From: Mycobacterium paragordonae | GTDB taxonomy: Bacteria; Actinomycetota; Actinomycetes; Mycobacteriales; Mycobacteriaceae | Assembly (NCBI RefSeq): GCF_003614435.1 | Contig: NZ_CP025546.1 | Location: 496,001 to 560,000, forward strand | Length of the DNA: 64,000 nt | Direction of reading: 5' to 3' | Position numbers and translations under genes: made by a program | Notes under the pieces: model-generated | What the model was told of the DNA's origin: nothing | The model's input: only the letters and a program-made list of their open reading frames with translations | Databases searched by the model: none | Shown: positions 9,846 through 18,294 of the stretch, piece by piece | Position numbering within the stretch: the stretch's first letter is position 1 | How the letters are laid out: each line of letters begins with the position of its first letter

Positions 9846-11926
9846 GCCCGGATCCGGACGCGCGGGCGCGCGAGGTCGAGGCCGCGCTGACCGACGACGA
9901 GCGTTTCTCGCTGCTGGTCGGTGTGATGGGCGCCGGGGACATGTGGCCGCTGCACGACGAACGGATCCCGCCGGACGTCCCGATGAGCGCGGGGTATGTG
10001 CCGGGGATCGCCCGGCTGGGGATACCGGCACTGCGGATGAGTGACGCCGGACTCGGCGTGACCAATCCCGGGTTCCGCGCGGGTGATACCGCGACGGCGC
10101 TGCCTGCGGGACTGGCATTGGCGGCGACCTTCAAACCCGAGTTGGCCCGGGCCGCGGGCTCGGTCATCGGTGTCGAGGCACGCAGTCGCGGGTTCAACGT
10201 GCAGTTGGCGGGCGCGATGAACCTGTGCCGCGATCCGCGCAACGGCCGCAATTTCGAGTACTTCTCCGAAGACCCCCTGTTGAGCGCCGCCATGGCCGCC
10301 GAACAAATCATCGGAATTCAGCAGCACGGCGTCATCTGCACCGTCAAGCACTTCTCGCTGAACTGCAACGAAACCAACCGGCACTGGCTGGACGCCGTCA
10401 TCGATCCAGACGCACACCGCGAATCCGACCTGCTGGCCTTCGAGATCGCCATCGAGCGGGGCCGGCCCGGCGCGGTGATGGCCGCCTACAACAAGGTCAA
10501 CGGCGACTATGCCGCCGCCAATGACGTCCTGCTCAACGAGGTACTGAAAGGCGCCTGGGGATACCCCGGCTGGGTGATGTCGGATTGGGGTGGCACGCCG
10601 AGCTGGGAGTGTGCGCTGGGCGGTCTCGACCAGGAGTGCGGCGCGCAGATCGACGCCCTGTTGTGGCAGGCCGAGACGTTCGGGGCCCCGCTGCGGGCCG
10701 CCTTTGCCGACGGCCGGCTTCCGAAGCAGCGGATGTCGGACATGGTCCGGCGGATCCTGCGGTCGATATTCGCGGTCGGCATCGACCGGTGGGGACCCGC
10801 ACCAGAACCGGACCTCAACGCGCACAACGACATTGCCCTGGATATCGCGCGGCAGGGGATCGTGCTGCTGCAGAACCGCGGTGCGCTGCCGTTGCAGGCC
10901 GGCCGCATCGCCGTCATCGGCGGATACGCCCACCGCGGGGTTCCGGCGGGATACGGCTCGAGCACCGTGCTGCCGCCGGGTGGCTACGCAGGCGTGATCC
11001 CGATCGGCGGCGCGGGCCTGGAAGCGGGCATGCGCAATCTGTACCTGCATCCGTCGAGCCCGCTCGAGGAACTGCGAAAACTGCTGCCGCAGGCGCACAT
11101 CGAGTTCGATCCCGGTATCAGCCCGGCCGAGGCGGTGCCGGTGGCGCGGGCGGCCGACGTCGCGATCGTGTTCGCGACCCGGGCCGAAGGCGAGGGATTC
11201 GACGCGGCCGACCTGTCGCTGCCGTGGGGACAGGACGCATTGATCTCCGCGGTCGCGGCGGCCAACCCGAACACCGTGGTGGTACTGGAGACCGGCAACC
11301 CGGTGGCGATGCCCTGGCGTGATTCGGTGAGCGCGATCGTCGCGGCCTGGTATCCGGGCCAACAGGGCGGCCGGGCGATCGCGGAAATCCTTGCCGGACA
11401 AGTGAACCCGTCGGGCCGGCTGCCGATCAGCTTCCCGGCGGATCTGGGTCAGACGCCGCGTCCGTTGCTGGGCTCGCCGACGGCCATCGACTATTCGGAG
11501 GGCGCCGACGTCGGGTACCGCTGGTTCGCCCGCACCGGGCAGGCCCCGCTGTTCGCGTTCGGACACGGCCTGTCCTACACCAACTTTGAATATCGCGACC
11601 TGGAGGCGACCGGCGGCGACACGGTACGAGTCGCGGTCACCGTCGTCAACACCGGCGACCGCAGCGGAGCCGATGTCCCGCAGGTGTACCTGGCCGGGGC
11701 GCCGGGCGGGGGCCGGTTACGGCTGTTGGGATTTGAGAGGGTCGACCTCGAACCCGGGCAGTCCCGCCGGGTGAGCATCGAGGCGGATCCGCGCCTGCTG
11801 GCGCGCTATACCGACGGGAGTTGGCGCATCGCGCCGGGGCGGCACACAGTAGCTGTCGGTGCGTCGGCGGTGGCCCTGACTCTGTCGGCCGAGGTCGAGC
11901 TGGCCGGCCGTACGTTCGGGCGCTGA
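9842..11926 (+). CDS. bglS: Glycoside hydrolase family 3 beta-glucosidase
   Basis: A 694-residue GH3 enzyme. The N-terminal TIM barrel carries CTVKHFSLN (substrate/transition-state residues) and GWVMSDWGG with Asp248 as catalytic nucleophile. A GH3 C-terminal alpha/beta sandwich and a C-terminal fibronectin III-like domain follow. No signal peptide is seen, so it is likely cytosolic and removes beta-linked glucose from small glycosides. GTG start at 9842 overlaps the previous stop. Corresponds in order to M. tuberculosis Rv0186. Its stop lies 34 bases from the convergent mymT stop. Confidence 0.9.
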   Translation: MSPDPDARAREVEAALTDDERFSLLVGVMGAGDMWPLHDERIPPDVPMSAGYVPGIARLGIPALRMSDAGLGVTNPGFRAGDTATALPAGLALAATFKPELARAAGSVIGVEARSRGFNVQLAGAMNLCRDPRNGRNFEYFSEDPLLSAAMAAEQIIGIQQHGVICTVKHFSLNCNETNRHWLDAVIDPDAHRESDLLAFEIAIERGRPGAVMAAYNKVNGDYAAANDVLLNEVLKGAWGYPGWVMSDWGGTPSWECALGGLDQECGAQIDALLWQAETFGAPLRAAFADGRLPKQRMSDMVRRILRSIFAVGIDRWGPAPEPDLNAHNDIALDIARQGIVLLQNRGALPLQAGRIAVIGGYAHRGVPAGYGSSTVLPPGGYAGVIPIGGAGLEAGMRNLYLHPSSPLEELRKLLPQAHIEFDPGISPAEAVPVARAADVAIVFATRAEGEGFDAADLSLPWGQDALISAVAAANPNTVVVLETGNPVAMPWRDSVSAIVAAWYPGQQGGRAIAEILAGQVNPSGRLPISFPADLGQTPRPLLGSPTAIDYSEGADVGYRWFARTGQAPLFAFGHGLSYTNFEYRDLEATGGDTVRVAVTVVNTGDRSGADVPQVYLAGAPGGGRLRLLGFERVDLEPGQSRRVSIEADPRLLARYTDGSWRIAPGRHTVAVGASAVALTLSAEVELAGRTFGR

Positions 11927-11960
11927 GCGGCGCGTCCGGACGCACGACCGGCCGGCGGTC

Positions 11961-12107
11961 CTACTGGACCGGGACCAGGGCCTCGCCGCAGGTGCAGCGG
12001 TACGGCTCGGTGGCGCCGGAGCAGTGGCAGGGGACCTCGATGCGCACGCGGCAGCCACAGCCCTCGTGGCCGCAGGTCAATTCGGTTCCAGCTTCGTGAG
12101 TTGCCAT
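11961..12107 (-). CDS. mymT: Copper metallothionein MymT
   Basis: A 48-residue Cys-rich protein: seven Cys at positions 12, 17, 19, 27, 29, 38 and 40, in C-x-C pairs, with His at 4, 14 and 28. This matches mycobacterial MymT, a cytosolic protein that binds several Cu(I) ions and protects against copper. The ATG at 12107 is preceded by AAGGTG. A RicR-type palindrome lies 49 bases upstream, so copper induction through RicR is expected. The gene is small enough to be missed by automatic callers. Confidence 0.93.
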   Translation of the reverse strand: MATHEAGTELTCGHEGCGCRVRIEVPCHCSGATEPYRCTCGEALVPVQ

Positions 12108-12155
12108 TTCGATATCACCTTCATCTCTGTGGACGGTTGATCCGTCACCCAGCAT

Positions 12156-12172
12156 ATACCCCTTGGGGGTAC
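12156..12172. promoter_or_regulatory. RicR-type operator between mymT and the O-methyltransferase gene
   Basis: ATACCCCTTGGGGGTAC, an inverted repeat of TACCCC/GGGGTA, closely matches the palindrome upstream of ricR at 14782. RicR represses its regulon from such boxes until Cu(I) binds. It overlaps a TATATG-like -10 element reading toward mymT. Because the interval is divergent, the O-methyltransferase start 64 bases away could also be affected. Confidence 0.8.
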
Positions 12173-12235
12173 GGGTAAACAGTCTGGGGCCGGGTATTTC
12201 GAATGCGCCGGTCTGGCCAGGAGTTAGCGTGGTTT

Positions 12236-12892
12236 ATGCCTGCAGAAGCGAACCCGCAAGCGGTCGACGCATTCCTGGACAGCACACTGATCGGACCGGA
12301 TCCGGCTTTGTCCGCGGCCATACAGGCCAGTGACGCGGCCGGCCTGCCGCGAATCGCGGTGTCGGCGCAGCAGGGCAAGTTTCTGTGCCTGCTGGCTTCG
12401 GCGATGCAAGCGCGTCGCATTCTCGAACTCGGCACGCTGGGCGGCTACAGCACTATCTGGCTCGCGCGCGGGGCGGGCCCGCAGGGACGGGTGGTCACGT
12501 TGGAGTTCGACCCGCGGCGTGCCGAACTCGCCCGGGCCAACCTGGAGCGGGCGGGTCTGAGCGACCGGGTTGAGGTGAAGGTCGGCGCGGCGCTGGACAC
12601 CTTGCCCACGGTGACCGGAGGCCCGTTCGACCTGGTGTTCATCGACGCGGACAAGGAGAACAACGCCGCCTACCTGGAGTGGGCGATCAGGCTGGGGCGT
12701 CCCGGCACGGCCGTCGTGGTCGACAATGTCATTCGCGGGGGCAAGGTGCTGACCGAGTCCGACGACGTCAGGGTTGCCGCGACCCGCGGGACACTGCAAC
12801 TGATGGGCGAGCACCCGCGTCTGGACACCGCGGTGTTGCAGACGGTCGGCGGCAAGGGGTGGGACGGCTTCGCGATGGCGTTGGTGCGCTAG
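12236..12892 (+). CDS. Class I SAM-dependent O-methyltransferase (Rv0187 homologue)
   Basis: A 218-residue catechol/caffeoyl-CoA-type O-methyltransferase. ILELGTLGGYST is SAM motif I and FDLVFIDADKENN carries the metal-binding Asp residues; VVVDNVIRGGKV follows as in the family. These enzymes transfer methyl to a hydroxyl of a small aromatic substrate using a divalent metal. Starts at the ATG following AGGAG. Divergent from mymT with a RicR-type box between, so it may share copper control. Ends 138 bases before the convergent ilvD stop. Confidence 0.85.
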   Translation: MPAEANPQAVDAFLDSTLIGPDPALSAAIQASDAAGLPRIAVSAQQGKFLCLLASAMQARRILELGTLGGYSTIWLARGAGPQGRVVTLEFDPRRAELARANLERAGLSDRVEVKVGAALDTLPTVTGGPFDLVFIDADKENNAAYLEWAIRLGRPGTAVVVDNVIRGGKVLTESDDVRVAATRGTLQLMGEHPRLDTAVLQTVGGKGWDGFAMALVR

Positions 12893-12970
12893 CTTTCGCG
12901 CCGATCATCGAGTGTGCGCTGACCGCATTGGGTGTGCGGCAGCTGTGCGGAATTCGCGATTTTGGCGCGG

Positions 12971-13030
12971 TGGACGCACATCCGACGAGGTGGACGCACA
13001 TCCGACGCGGTGGACGCACACCCGACGCGG
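12971..13030. repeat. Three 20-bp tandem repeats abutting the ilvD stop codon
   Basis: Three head-to-tail copies of TGGACGCACATCCGACGMGG occupy the intergenic space between the convergent O-methyltransferase and ilvD genes. The third copy has one change (CCCGACG) and ends exactly where the ilvD stop begins at 13031. The rest of the interval (12893-12970) shows nothing recognisable. Copy number may vary between strains. Confidence 0.85.
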
Positions 13031-14725
13031 TCAGCCGCAGACGGCTCCGTTCGCGGCCGAGCCCACCAGCTTGACGTACTTCGCCAGCACGCCGGTCTTG
13101 TAGCGCGGCGGCGGGGGAGTGAAACCCGTTTGGCGCGAAGCGAACTCGTCGGGGTCGACCAATACGTCGAGGGTGTGGTTGGCCACGTCGAGACGGATCT
13201 TGTCGCCGTCGCGCAGGAACGCGATGGGCCCGGCGTCGACGGCTTCGGGCGCGACATGCCCGACGCACAGCCCGGTCGTCCCGCCCGAGAACCGCCCGTC
13301 GGTGAGCAGCAGCACGTCCTTGCCCAGCCCGGCGCCCTTGATGGCGCCGGTGATCGCGAGCATCTCGCGCATGCCGGGGCCGCCCTTGGGTCCTTCGTAG
13401 CGGATCACCACCGCGTCGCCGTGGGTGATGGTGCCGTCCTCGAGCGCGTCCAGCGCCGCCCGCTCGCCGTCGAAAACCCTTGCGGTGCCCTCGAACACGT
13501 CGGAATCGAAACCGGCCGACTTGACCACCGCGCCCTCGGGGGCCAGCGAGCCGCGCAGGATGGTGATGCCCCCGGTGGGGTGGATCGGGTTGTCCAGGGC
13601 GCGCAGCACCTTGCCGTCCGGGTCCGGCGGGGCGATGTCGGCGAGGTTCTGCGCGACGGTCCGGCCGGTCACGGTCAGGCAGTCGCCGTGCAGCAGGCCC
13701 GCGTCCAGCAGGGCCTTCATCACCACCGGCACCCCGCCGATGTGGTCGACGTGCGACATCACGTGCCGGCCGAACGGCTTGACGTCGGCCAGGTGCGGCA
13801 CCCGCTTGCCGATTCTGGTGAAGTCGTCCAGCGACAGCTCGACCTCCGCCTCGCGGGCGATGGCCAGCAGGTGCAGCACCGCGTTGGTCGAGCCGCCGAA
13901 CGCCATCACCACCGCGATGGCGTTCTCGAACGCCTCCCGGGTGAGGATGTCGCGCGCGGTGATGCCCTGGCGCAGCAGTTCGATGACGGCCTGACCGCTG
14001 CGGCGGGCGAACCCGTCGCGGCGGCGGTCGGTCGCCGGGGGCGCGGCGCTGCCCGGCAGCGACATGCCCAGGGCTTCCGCGGCGCTGGCCATGGTGTTGG
14101 CGGTGTACATGCCGCCGCAGGCGCCCTCGCCGGGGCAGATCGCCCGTTCGATGGCGTCGACGTCCTCGCGGCTCATCAGGCCGCGCGAGCATGCGCCCAC
14201 CGCTTCGAACGCGTCGATGATGGTGACTTCGCGTTCACTGCCGTCCGACATCTTGGCGACCCCGGGCAGGATCGAACCCGCGTAGAGGAACACCGAGGCA
14301 AGGTCCAGGCGGGCGGCGGCCATCAGCATGCCGGGCAGCGACTTGTCGCAGCCGGCCAGCAGCACCGAGCCGTCGAGCCGCTCGGCCTGCATCACCGTCT
14401 CGACGCTGTCCGCGATCACCTCGCGTGACACCAGCGAGAAGTGCATCCCCTCGTGTCCCATGGAAATGCCGTCGGACACCGAGATCGTGCCGAACTCCAG
14501 CGGATAACCGCCCGCGGCGAAAACGCCGTCCTTGACGGCCTTGGCCAGCCGGTCCAGCGACAGGTTGCACGGGGTGATCTCATTCCACGACGAGGCGACC
14601 CCGATCTGCGCTTTCGCGAAGTCTTCGTCGCCCATGCCTACCGCGCGGAGCATTCCGCGGGCGGCGGCCTTCTCCAGGCCGTCGGTGACGTCGCGGCTGC
14701 GGGGCTTGATGTCGGGTTCAGGCAT
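13031..14725 (-). CDS. ilvD: Dihydroxy-acid dehydratase
   Basis: A 564-residue IlvD. It dehydrates 2,3-dihydroxy-acids in the valine/isoleucine and pantothenate pathways using an Fe-S cluster. Cys ligands are visible in [15 protein letters not shown] and [17 protein letters not shown]; the family ending ([18 protein letters not shown]) is present. The ATG at 14725 is chosen over upstream in-frame codons by family alignment. It is divergent from ricR with a RicR box between the starts. Its Fe-S cluster is a known copper target in bacteria, so the proximity is suggestive. Confidence 0.95.
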   Translation of the reverse strand: MPEPDIKPRSRDVTDGLEKAAARGMLRAVGMGDEDFAKAQIGVASSWNEITPCNLSLDRLAKAVKDGVFAAGGYPLEFGTISVSDGISMGHEGMHFSLVSREVIADSVETVMQAERLDGSVLLAGCDKSLPGMLMAAARLDLASVFLYAGSILPGVAKMSDGSEREVTIIDAFEAVGACSRGLMSREDVDAIERAICPGEGACGGMYTANTMASAAEALGMSLPGSAAPPATDRRRDGFARRSGQAVIELLRQGITARDILTREAFENAIAVVMAFGGSTNAVLHLLAIAREAEVELSLDDFTRIGKRVPHLADVKPFGRHVMSHVDHIGGVPVVMKALLDAGLLHGDCLTVTGRTVAQNLADIAPPDPDGKVLRALDNPIHPTGGITILRGSLAPEGAVVKSAGFDSDVFEGTARVFDGERAALDALEDGTITHGDAVVIRYEGPKGGPGMREMLAITGAIKGAGLGKDVLLLTDGRFSGGTTGLCVGHVAPEAVDAGPIAFLRDGDKIRLDVANHTLDVLVDPDEFASRQTGFTPPPPRYKTGVLAKYVKLVGSAANGAVCG

Positions 14726-14781
14726 GCAGCAAGTATGCGGTGCGGCGTCATCCCGCCAAAATCGTTTATGATCGAGAGGTA

Positions 14782-14798
14782 ATACCCCGTCGGGGTAT
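14782..14798. promoter_or_regulatory. RicR autoregulatory operator
   Basis: ATACCCCGTCGGGGTAT is perfectly symmetrical apart from its central base. It lies 22 bases before the ricR ATG and 56 bases before the divergent ilvD ATG. A -10-like TATGAT at 14767-14772 is placed so that the box covers the likely transcription start, as expected for a repressor. Confidence 0.87.
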
Positions 14799-14820
14799 GA
14801 CATGGCGTTTGGGAGACTTG

Positions 14821-15111
14821 ATGACGGCAGCACACGGATACGCGCAGCAGAAGGACAATTACGCCAAGCGGCTGCGTCGCATCGAGGGTCAGGTGCGCGG
14901 CATCGCGCGCATGATCGAAGAGGACAAGTACTGCATCGACGTCCTGACCCAGATCAGCGCCGTCAACAGTGCGATGCGTTCGGTGGCGCTGAATCTGCTC
15001 GACGAGCACCTGAACCACTGCGTCACCCGTGCGGTGGCCGATGGAGGCCCCGAGGCTGAGGAGAAGCTGGCCGAAGCCTCGGCCGCCATCGCACGCCTCG
15101 TCCGTTCCTGA
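14821..15111 (+). CDS. ricR: Copper-sensing repressor RicR (CsoR family)
   Basis: A 96-residue all-helical CsoR-family protein. Cu(I) ligands Cys38, His63 and Cys67 are in the expected C...H-x3-C arrangement. Helix 1 carries the basic [18 protein letters not shown]-binding face. In M. tuberculosis RicR (Rv0190) represses itself, mymT and several other copper-defence genes and releases DNA on Cu(I). Two matching operators are in this window. The ATG follows GGGAG, with a 7-base gap. Confidence 0.93.
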   Translation: MTAAHGYAQQKDNYAKRLRRIEGQVRGIARMIEEDKYCIDVLTQISAVNSAMRSVALNLLDEHLNHCVTRAVADGGPEAEEKLAEASAAIARLVRS

Positions 15112-15125
15112 CCGGGCGTGTTGAC

Positions 15126-15140
15126 ACCCAATGTTTGGGT
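15126..15140. promoter_or_regulatory. Inverted repeat upstream of the MFS gene
   Basis: ACCCAATGTTTGGGT: six-base arms around a three-base centre, overlapping a TTGACA hexamer at 15121-15126. No well-placed -10 was found at 16-19 bases. It could be an operator for the MFS gene at 15228 or a weak ricR terminator; the lack of a T-run favours the former. Confidence 0.35.
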
Positions 15141-15227
15141 AAAGCCCGGATACGTTGCGTACGGTTGTCACGGCGCAATGTGTCCGTAAGCCGCCTCGGC
15201 GCACGGACGATGTGTCACCACAACACC

Positions 15228-16475
15228 ATGACTGCCGAATCGGGAACCATCGCCCCAACCGCTCGAACGTGGACGCCACGGATCGCGGTTCAACTGGCAG
15301 TGCTTGCCGCGGCGGCCTTCATCTATGTGACCGCGGAACTGCTGCCCGTGGGCGCGTTGTCGGCGATCGCGCGCAACCTGAACGTCAGTGTGGTGCTGGT
15401 GGGAACGTTGCTGTCCTGGTACGCGTTCGTCGCGGCCTTGACCACCGTTCCGCTGGTGCGCTGGACCGCGCACTGGCCGCGGCGCCGGACGCTGCTCCTT
15501 AGCCTCGTATGTCTGACCGTCTCGCAACTGATTTCGGCGTTGGCGCCCAGCTTCGCGGTACTCGCCGCCGGCCGGGTGCTGTGCGCGGTGACGCACGGCC
15601 TGCTGTGGTCGGTGATCGCTCCGATCGCCACCCGCCTGGTCCCGCCCAGCCACGCCGGCCGCGCCACCATGTCGATCTACGTCGGAACCAGCCTGGCGCT
15701 GGTGATCGGCAGCCCACTCACCGCGGCCCTGAGCTTGATGTGGGGCTGGCGCCTGGCGGCCGTGTGCATCACCGTCGCGGCCGCCGTGGTGACGGTGGCG
15801 GCCCGGTTGGTGCTGCCCCCGCTGACGCTGTCCACCGACCAGTTGCAGTACGTGGGCCGACGCTCGACGCATCACCGCAACCGGGCGCTGATCATGGTGA
15901 GCCTGATCACCATGATCGGCGTCACCGGCCACTTCGTGTCTTACACCTACATCGTGGTGATCGTCCGCCAGGTCGTCGGGGTGCGCGGGCCCAACGTCGC
16001 GTGGTTGTTGGCCGCCTACGGAATCGCCGGGGTGCTGGCGGTGGCGCTGGTGGCGCGGCCGCTGGACCGCCGTCCCAAGGGGGCGATCATCGTCTGCATG
16101 GGGGGCCTGACCGCCGCGCTGGCGCTGCTCAGTGCGCTGGCCTTCGGCTGGCACCGCTCCGCGACGACGGCGCTGGTGGTCGGCACGGCGGCGATCGTGC
16201 TGTGGGGCGCCATGGCCACGGCGGTGTCGCCGATGCTGCAGTCGGCGGCGATGCGCGCCGGCGCCGACGACCCAGACGGCGCCTCGGGCCTGTACGTGAC
16301 GGCATTCCAGGTGGGAATCATGGCCGGCTCGCTGGCGGGCGGCCTGTTGTACGAGCGCAGCGTGGCGATGATGCTGACCGCATCCGCGGGTCTGCTGGGC
16401 GCCGCGTTGTTGGCGATGGCAGCGATTCGTCCCATCGTCGATACCCCGGATCCGGCAATTTCACAGGTCGACTAA
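15228..16475 (+). CDS. MFS drug-efflux-type transporter (Rv0191 homologue)
   Basis: A 415-residue major facilitator with about twelve membrane helices. The segment WTAHWPRRRTLLL between helices 2 and 3 is the MFS motif A region, and the whole resembles the arabinose-efflux/chloramphenicol-resistance (DHA1) type. It is predicted to expel small molecules using the proton gradient; substrate unknown. The ATG at 15228 is chosen over an in-frame ATG at 15210 because the downstream N-terminus fits mycobacterial relatives. It follows ricR by 116 bases. Confidence 0.85.
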   Translation: MTAESGTIAPTARTWTPRIAVQLAVLAAAAFIYVTAELLPVGALSAIARNLNVSVVLVGTLLSWYAFVAALTTVPLVRWTAHWPRRRTLLLSLVCLTVSQLISALAPSFAVLAAGRVLCAVTHGLLWSVIAPIATRLVPPSHAGRATMSIYVGTSLALVIGSPLTAALSLMWGWRLAAVCITVAAAVVTVAARLVLPPLTLSTDQLQYVGRRSTHHRNRALIMVSLITMIGVTGHFVSYTYIVVIVRQVVGVRGPNVAWLLAAYGIAGVLAVALVARPLDRRPKGAIIVCMGGLTAALALLSALAFGWHRSATTALVVGTAAIVLWGAMATAVSPMLQSAAMRAGADDPDGASGLYVTAFQVGIMAGSLAGGLLYERSVAMMLTASAGLLGAALLAMAAIRPIVDTPDPAISQVD

Positions 16476-16491
16476 CGGCGCAGGTCAGCGG

Positions 16492-16577
16492 CCTGAACTG
16501 GGCTCGGTAACGGTCGCGATGGGTTCGCCGAATGGCTAATTAGGGGTTCTGCTGTGCCACACTGGGGCCAGTTCAGG
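16492..16577. promoter_or_regulatory. Widely spaced 10-bp inverted repeats upstream of the L,D-transpeptidase
   Basis: CCTGAACTGG at 16492-16501 and its exact complement CCAGTTCAGG at 16568-16577 lie in the 132-base gap after the MFS gene. The 66-base spacing suits a looped operator or a long RNA stem. No other structure is evident in the gap. Confidence 0.4.
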
Positions 16578-16607
16578 TCTTGAAGTATGTGACCGGAAGG
16601 AAACGGT

Positions 16608-17612
16608 ATGTCGCGCTCGAAGAGGGGCCGCACGAGGGCTGGCCTCGTCGCCGCTCTCAACGCATTCGGAGTCGCCGCGGTGCTCATGATGGGCGCCGGC
16701 CCGGCGCTGGCGGACCCGGACGAGGCACCCGGCGACCCGGGGCCGGTGGTGGCGCCCGCGGACCCGCCCGCACCCGAACCGATCGCTCTGCCGCCGCTGC
16801 CCCCGCTGGCCGACCCGTTCGGCGTCCCCCCGGGTGACCCGGCGGCGGTCCCGGTCGCGTCCGGTCCGGTGGCCGGACAGGACCCGACACCGTTCACCGG
16901 CGAACCGCCGTTCCGCCCGCCGACCTTCAACCCGGTCAACGGGGCGATGGTGGGCGTGGCCAAGCCGATCATCATCAACTTCCAGGTGCCGATCGCCGAC
17001 CAGGCGATGGCCGAGCGCGCCGTCCACATCTCGTCGATCCCGCCGGTGCCGGGCAAGTTCTACTGGATGACGCCGTCGCAGCTGCGCTGGCGCCCGCTGT
17101 CGTTCTGGCCGGCCAACACGGCGGTGAACATCGACGCGGCCGGTGTCAAGTCGAGCTTCCGCACCGGTGACTCGCTGATCGCGACGGCCGACGACGCCAC
17201 GCACCAGATGACGATCACCCGCAACGGCGTGGTGCAGCAGACCTTCCCGATGTCGATGGGGATGGCTTCCGGTGGGCACCAGACGCCGAACGGCACCTAC
17301 TACGTGCTGGAGAAGATGCCGACGGTGGTGATGGACTCCTCGACCTACGGGGTACCGGTCAACTCGGCGAACGGCTACAAGGTGACCGTGTCGGACGCGG
17401 TGCGCATCGACAACAGCGGCAACTTCGTGCACAGTGCCCCGTGGTCGGTGGCCGACCAGGGCAAGCGCGACGTCAGCCACGGCTGCATCAATCTGGCTCC
17501 GGCCAACGCGAAGTGGTTCTTCGACAATTTCGGCAGTGGCGACCCGATCGTGGTCAAGAACTCCGTCGGGACCTACAACAAGCCCGACGGCGCCTCGGAC
17601 TGGCAGCTGTAG
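16608..17612 (+). CDS. L,D-transpeptidase (Rv0192 / LdtMt4-type)
   Basis: A 334-residue secreted enzyme forming 3-3 peptidoglycan cross-links. Signal peptide residues 1-36 (cleavage after ALA). A Pro-rich linker spans ~37-95. An Ig-like domain is followed by the YkuD catalytic domain with His275 and the SHGCIN motif at 290-295 (Cys293 is the nucleophile). GGAAGGAAACGGT precedes the ATG. It matches the fourth of the five M. tuberculosis paralogues by position. A strong terminator follows 24 bases after the stop. Confidence 0.92.
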   Translation: MSRSKRGRTRAGLVAALNAFGVAAVLMMGAGPALADPDEAPGDPGPVVAPADPPAPEPIALPPLPPLADPFGVPPGDPAAVPVASGPVAGQDPTPFTGEPPFRPPTFNPVNGAMVGVAKPIIINFQVPIADQAMAERAVHISSIPPVPGKFYWMTPSQLRWRPLSFWPANTAVNIDAAGVKSSFRTGDSLIATADDATHQMTITRNGVVQQTFPMSMGMASGGHQTPNGTYYVLEKMPTVVMDSSTYGVPVNSANGYKVTVSDAVRIDNSGNFVHSAPWSVADQGKRDVSHGCINLAPANAKWFFDNFGSGDPIVVKNSVGTYNKPDGASDWQL

Positions 17613-17635
17613 GCCCTAGGCCGCCAAGCAGTCAC

Positions 17636-17671
17636 AAAAGCCCCCTTTCCGCGCTGGGAAAGGGGGCTTTT
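17636..17671 (+). terminator. Intrinsic terminator after the L,D-transpeptidase gene
   Basis: A perfect 15-bp stem (AAAAGCCCCCTTTCC with GGAAAGGGGGCTTTT) around a six-base loop, ending in a run of four T. It is unusually strong for a mycobacterium and isolates the downstream TetR promoter. Confidence 0.92.
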
Positions 17672-17693
17672 GCGTCTGGTCGCGAGCCGAGAT

Positions 17694-17713
17694 TATGTAT
17701 AGCATCATACATA
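17694..17713. promoter_or_regulatory. TetR autoregulatory operator overlapping the start codon
   Basis: TATGTATAGCATCATACATA: perfect seven-base inverted arms with a six-base spacer. It ends on the A of the regulator's ATG (17713), so repressor binding would block initiation of its own transcript. No Shine-Dalgarno is seen, so the transcript could be leaderless or start at a nearby upstream codon. Confidence 0.75.
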
Positions 17714-18294
17714 TGCGTAGCCCCCGAGAGCGGATGGTGGTGTCTGCGGCCCTGCTGATCAGGGAACGCGGCGCGCGGGCCACCGCGATATCCGACGTCC
17801 TGGCGCACAGCGGGGCGCCACGCGGGTCGGCCTACCACCACTTCCCGGGTGGGCGTACGCAACTGCTGTGCGAGGCGGTCGACTTCGCCGGCGACCACAT
17901 CGCCTCGCTCATCGCCGATGCGGACAGCGGTCTGGCGCTGCTGGACACGCTGATCGAGAAGTACCGCGAGCAGTTGCTGGCCACCGAGTTCCGCGCGGGT
18001 TGTCCGATCGCTGCGGTGTCGGTGGAAGCGGGGTTCGACCAGGAGGACCGCGATCGCATGGCGCCCGTGGTGGAACATGCGGCCGTGGTGTTCGACCGCT
18101 GGTCGGACCTGATCACCCAGCGCTTCATCGCCGACGGCTTCGCCGCGGAGCGGGCAGGCGAGCTCGCGGAGTTTGCAACGGCAGCGCTCGAGGGCGCGCT
18201 GCTACTGGCCCGGGTACGGCGCGACCTGGCGCCGCTGGATCTGGTTCACCGCCAGTTACGCGAGTTGGTCGAAAGGAACTTGTCCCATGAGTGA
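17713..18294 (+). CDS. TetR-family repressor (Rv0196 homologue)
   Basis: A 193-residue repressor. The helix-turn-helix spans about residues 8-55 (AISDVLAHSGAPRGSAYHHF). The C-terminal ligand domain contains GCPIAAVSVE, typical of the LmrA/YxaF-like TetR group. The palindrome over its start implies autoregulation. Its stop overlaps the start of the molybdopterin oxidoreductase by eight bases, so the two are translated together and the enzyme is presumably under its control. Inducer unknown. Confidence 0.87.
   Translation: MRSPRERMVVSAALLIRERGARATAISDVLAHSGAPRGSAYHHFPGGRTQLLCEAVDFAGDHIASLIADADSGLALLDTLIEKYREQLLATEFRAGCPIAAVSVEAGFDQEDRDRMAPVVEHAAVVFDRWSDLITQRFIADGFAAERAGELAEFATAALEGALLLARVRRDLAPLDLVHRQLRELVERNLSHE

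Noticed and set aside
15126..15140. Intrinsic terminator for ricR
   Set aside because: The stem is only six base pairs and no T-run follows; kept only as a possible operator.
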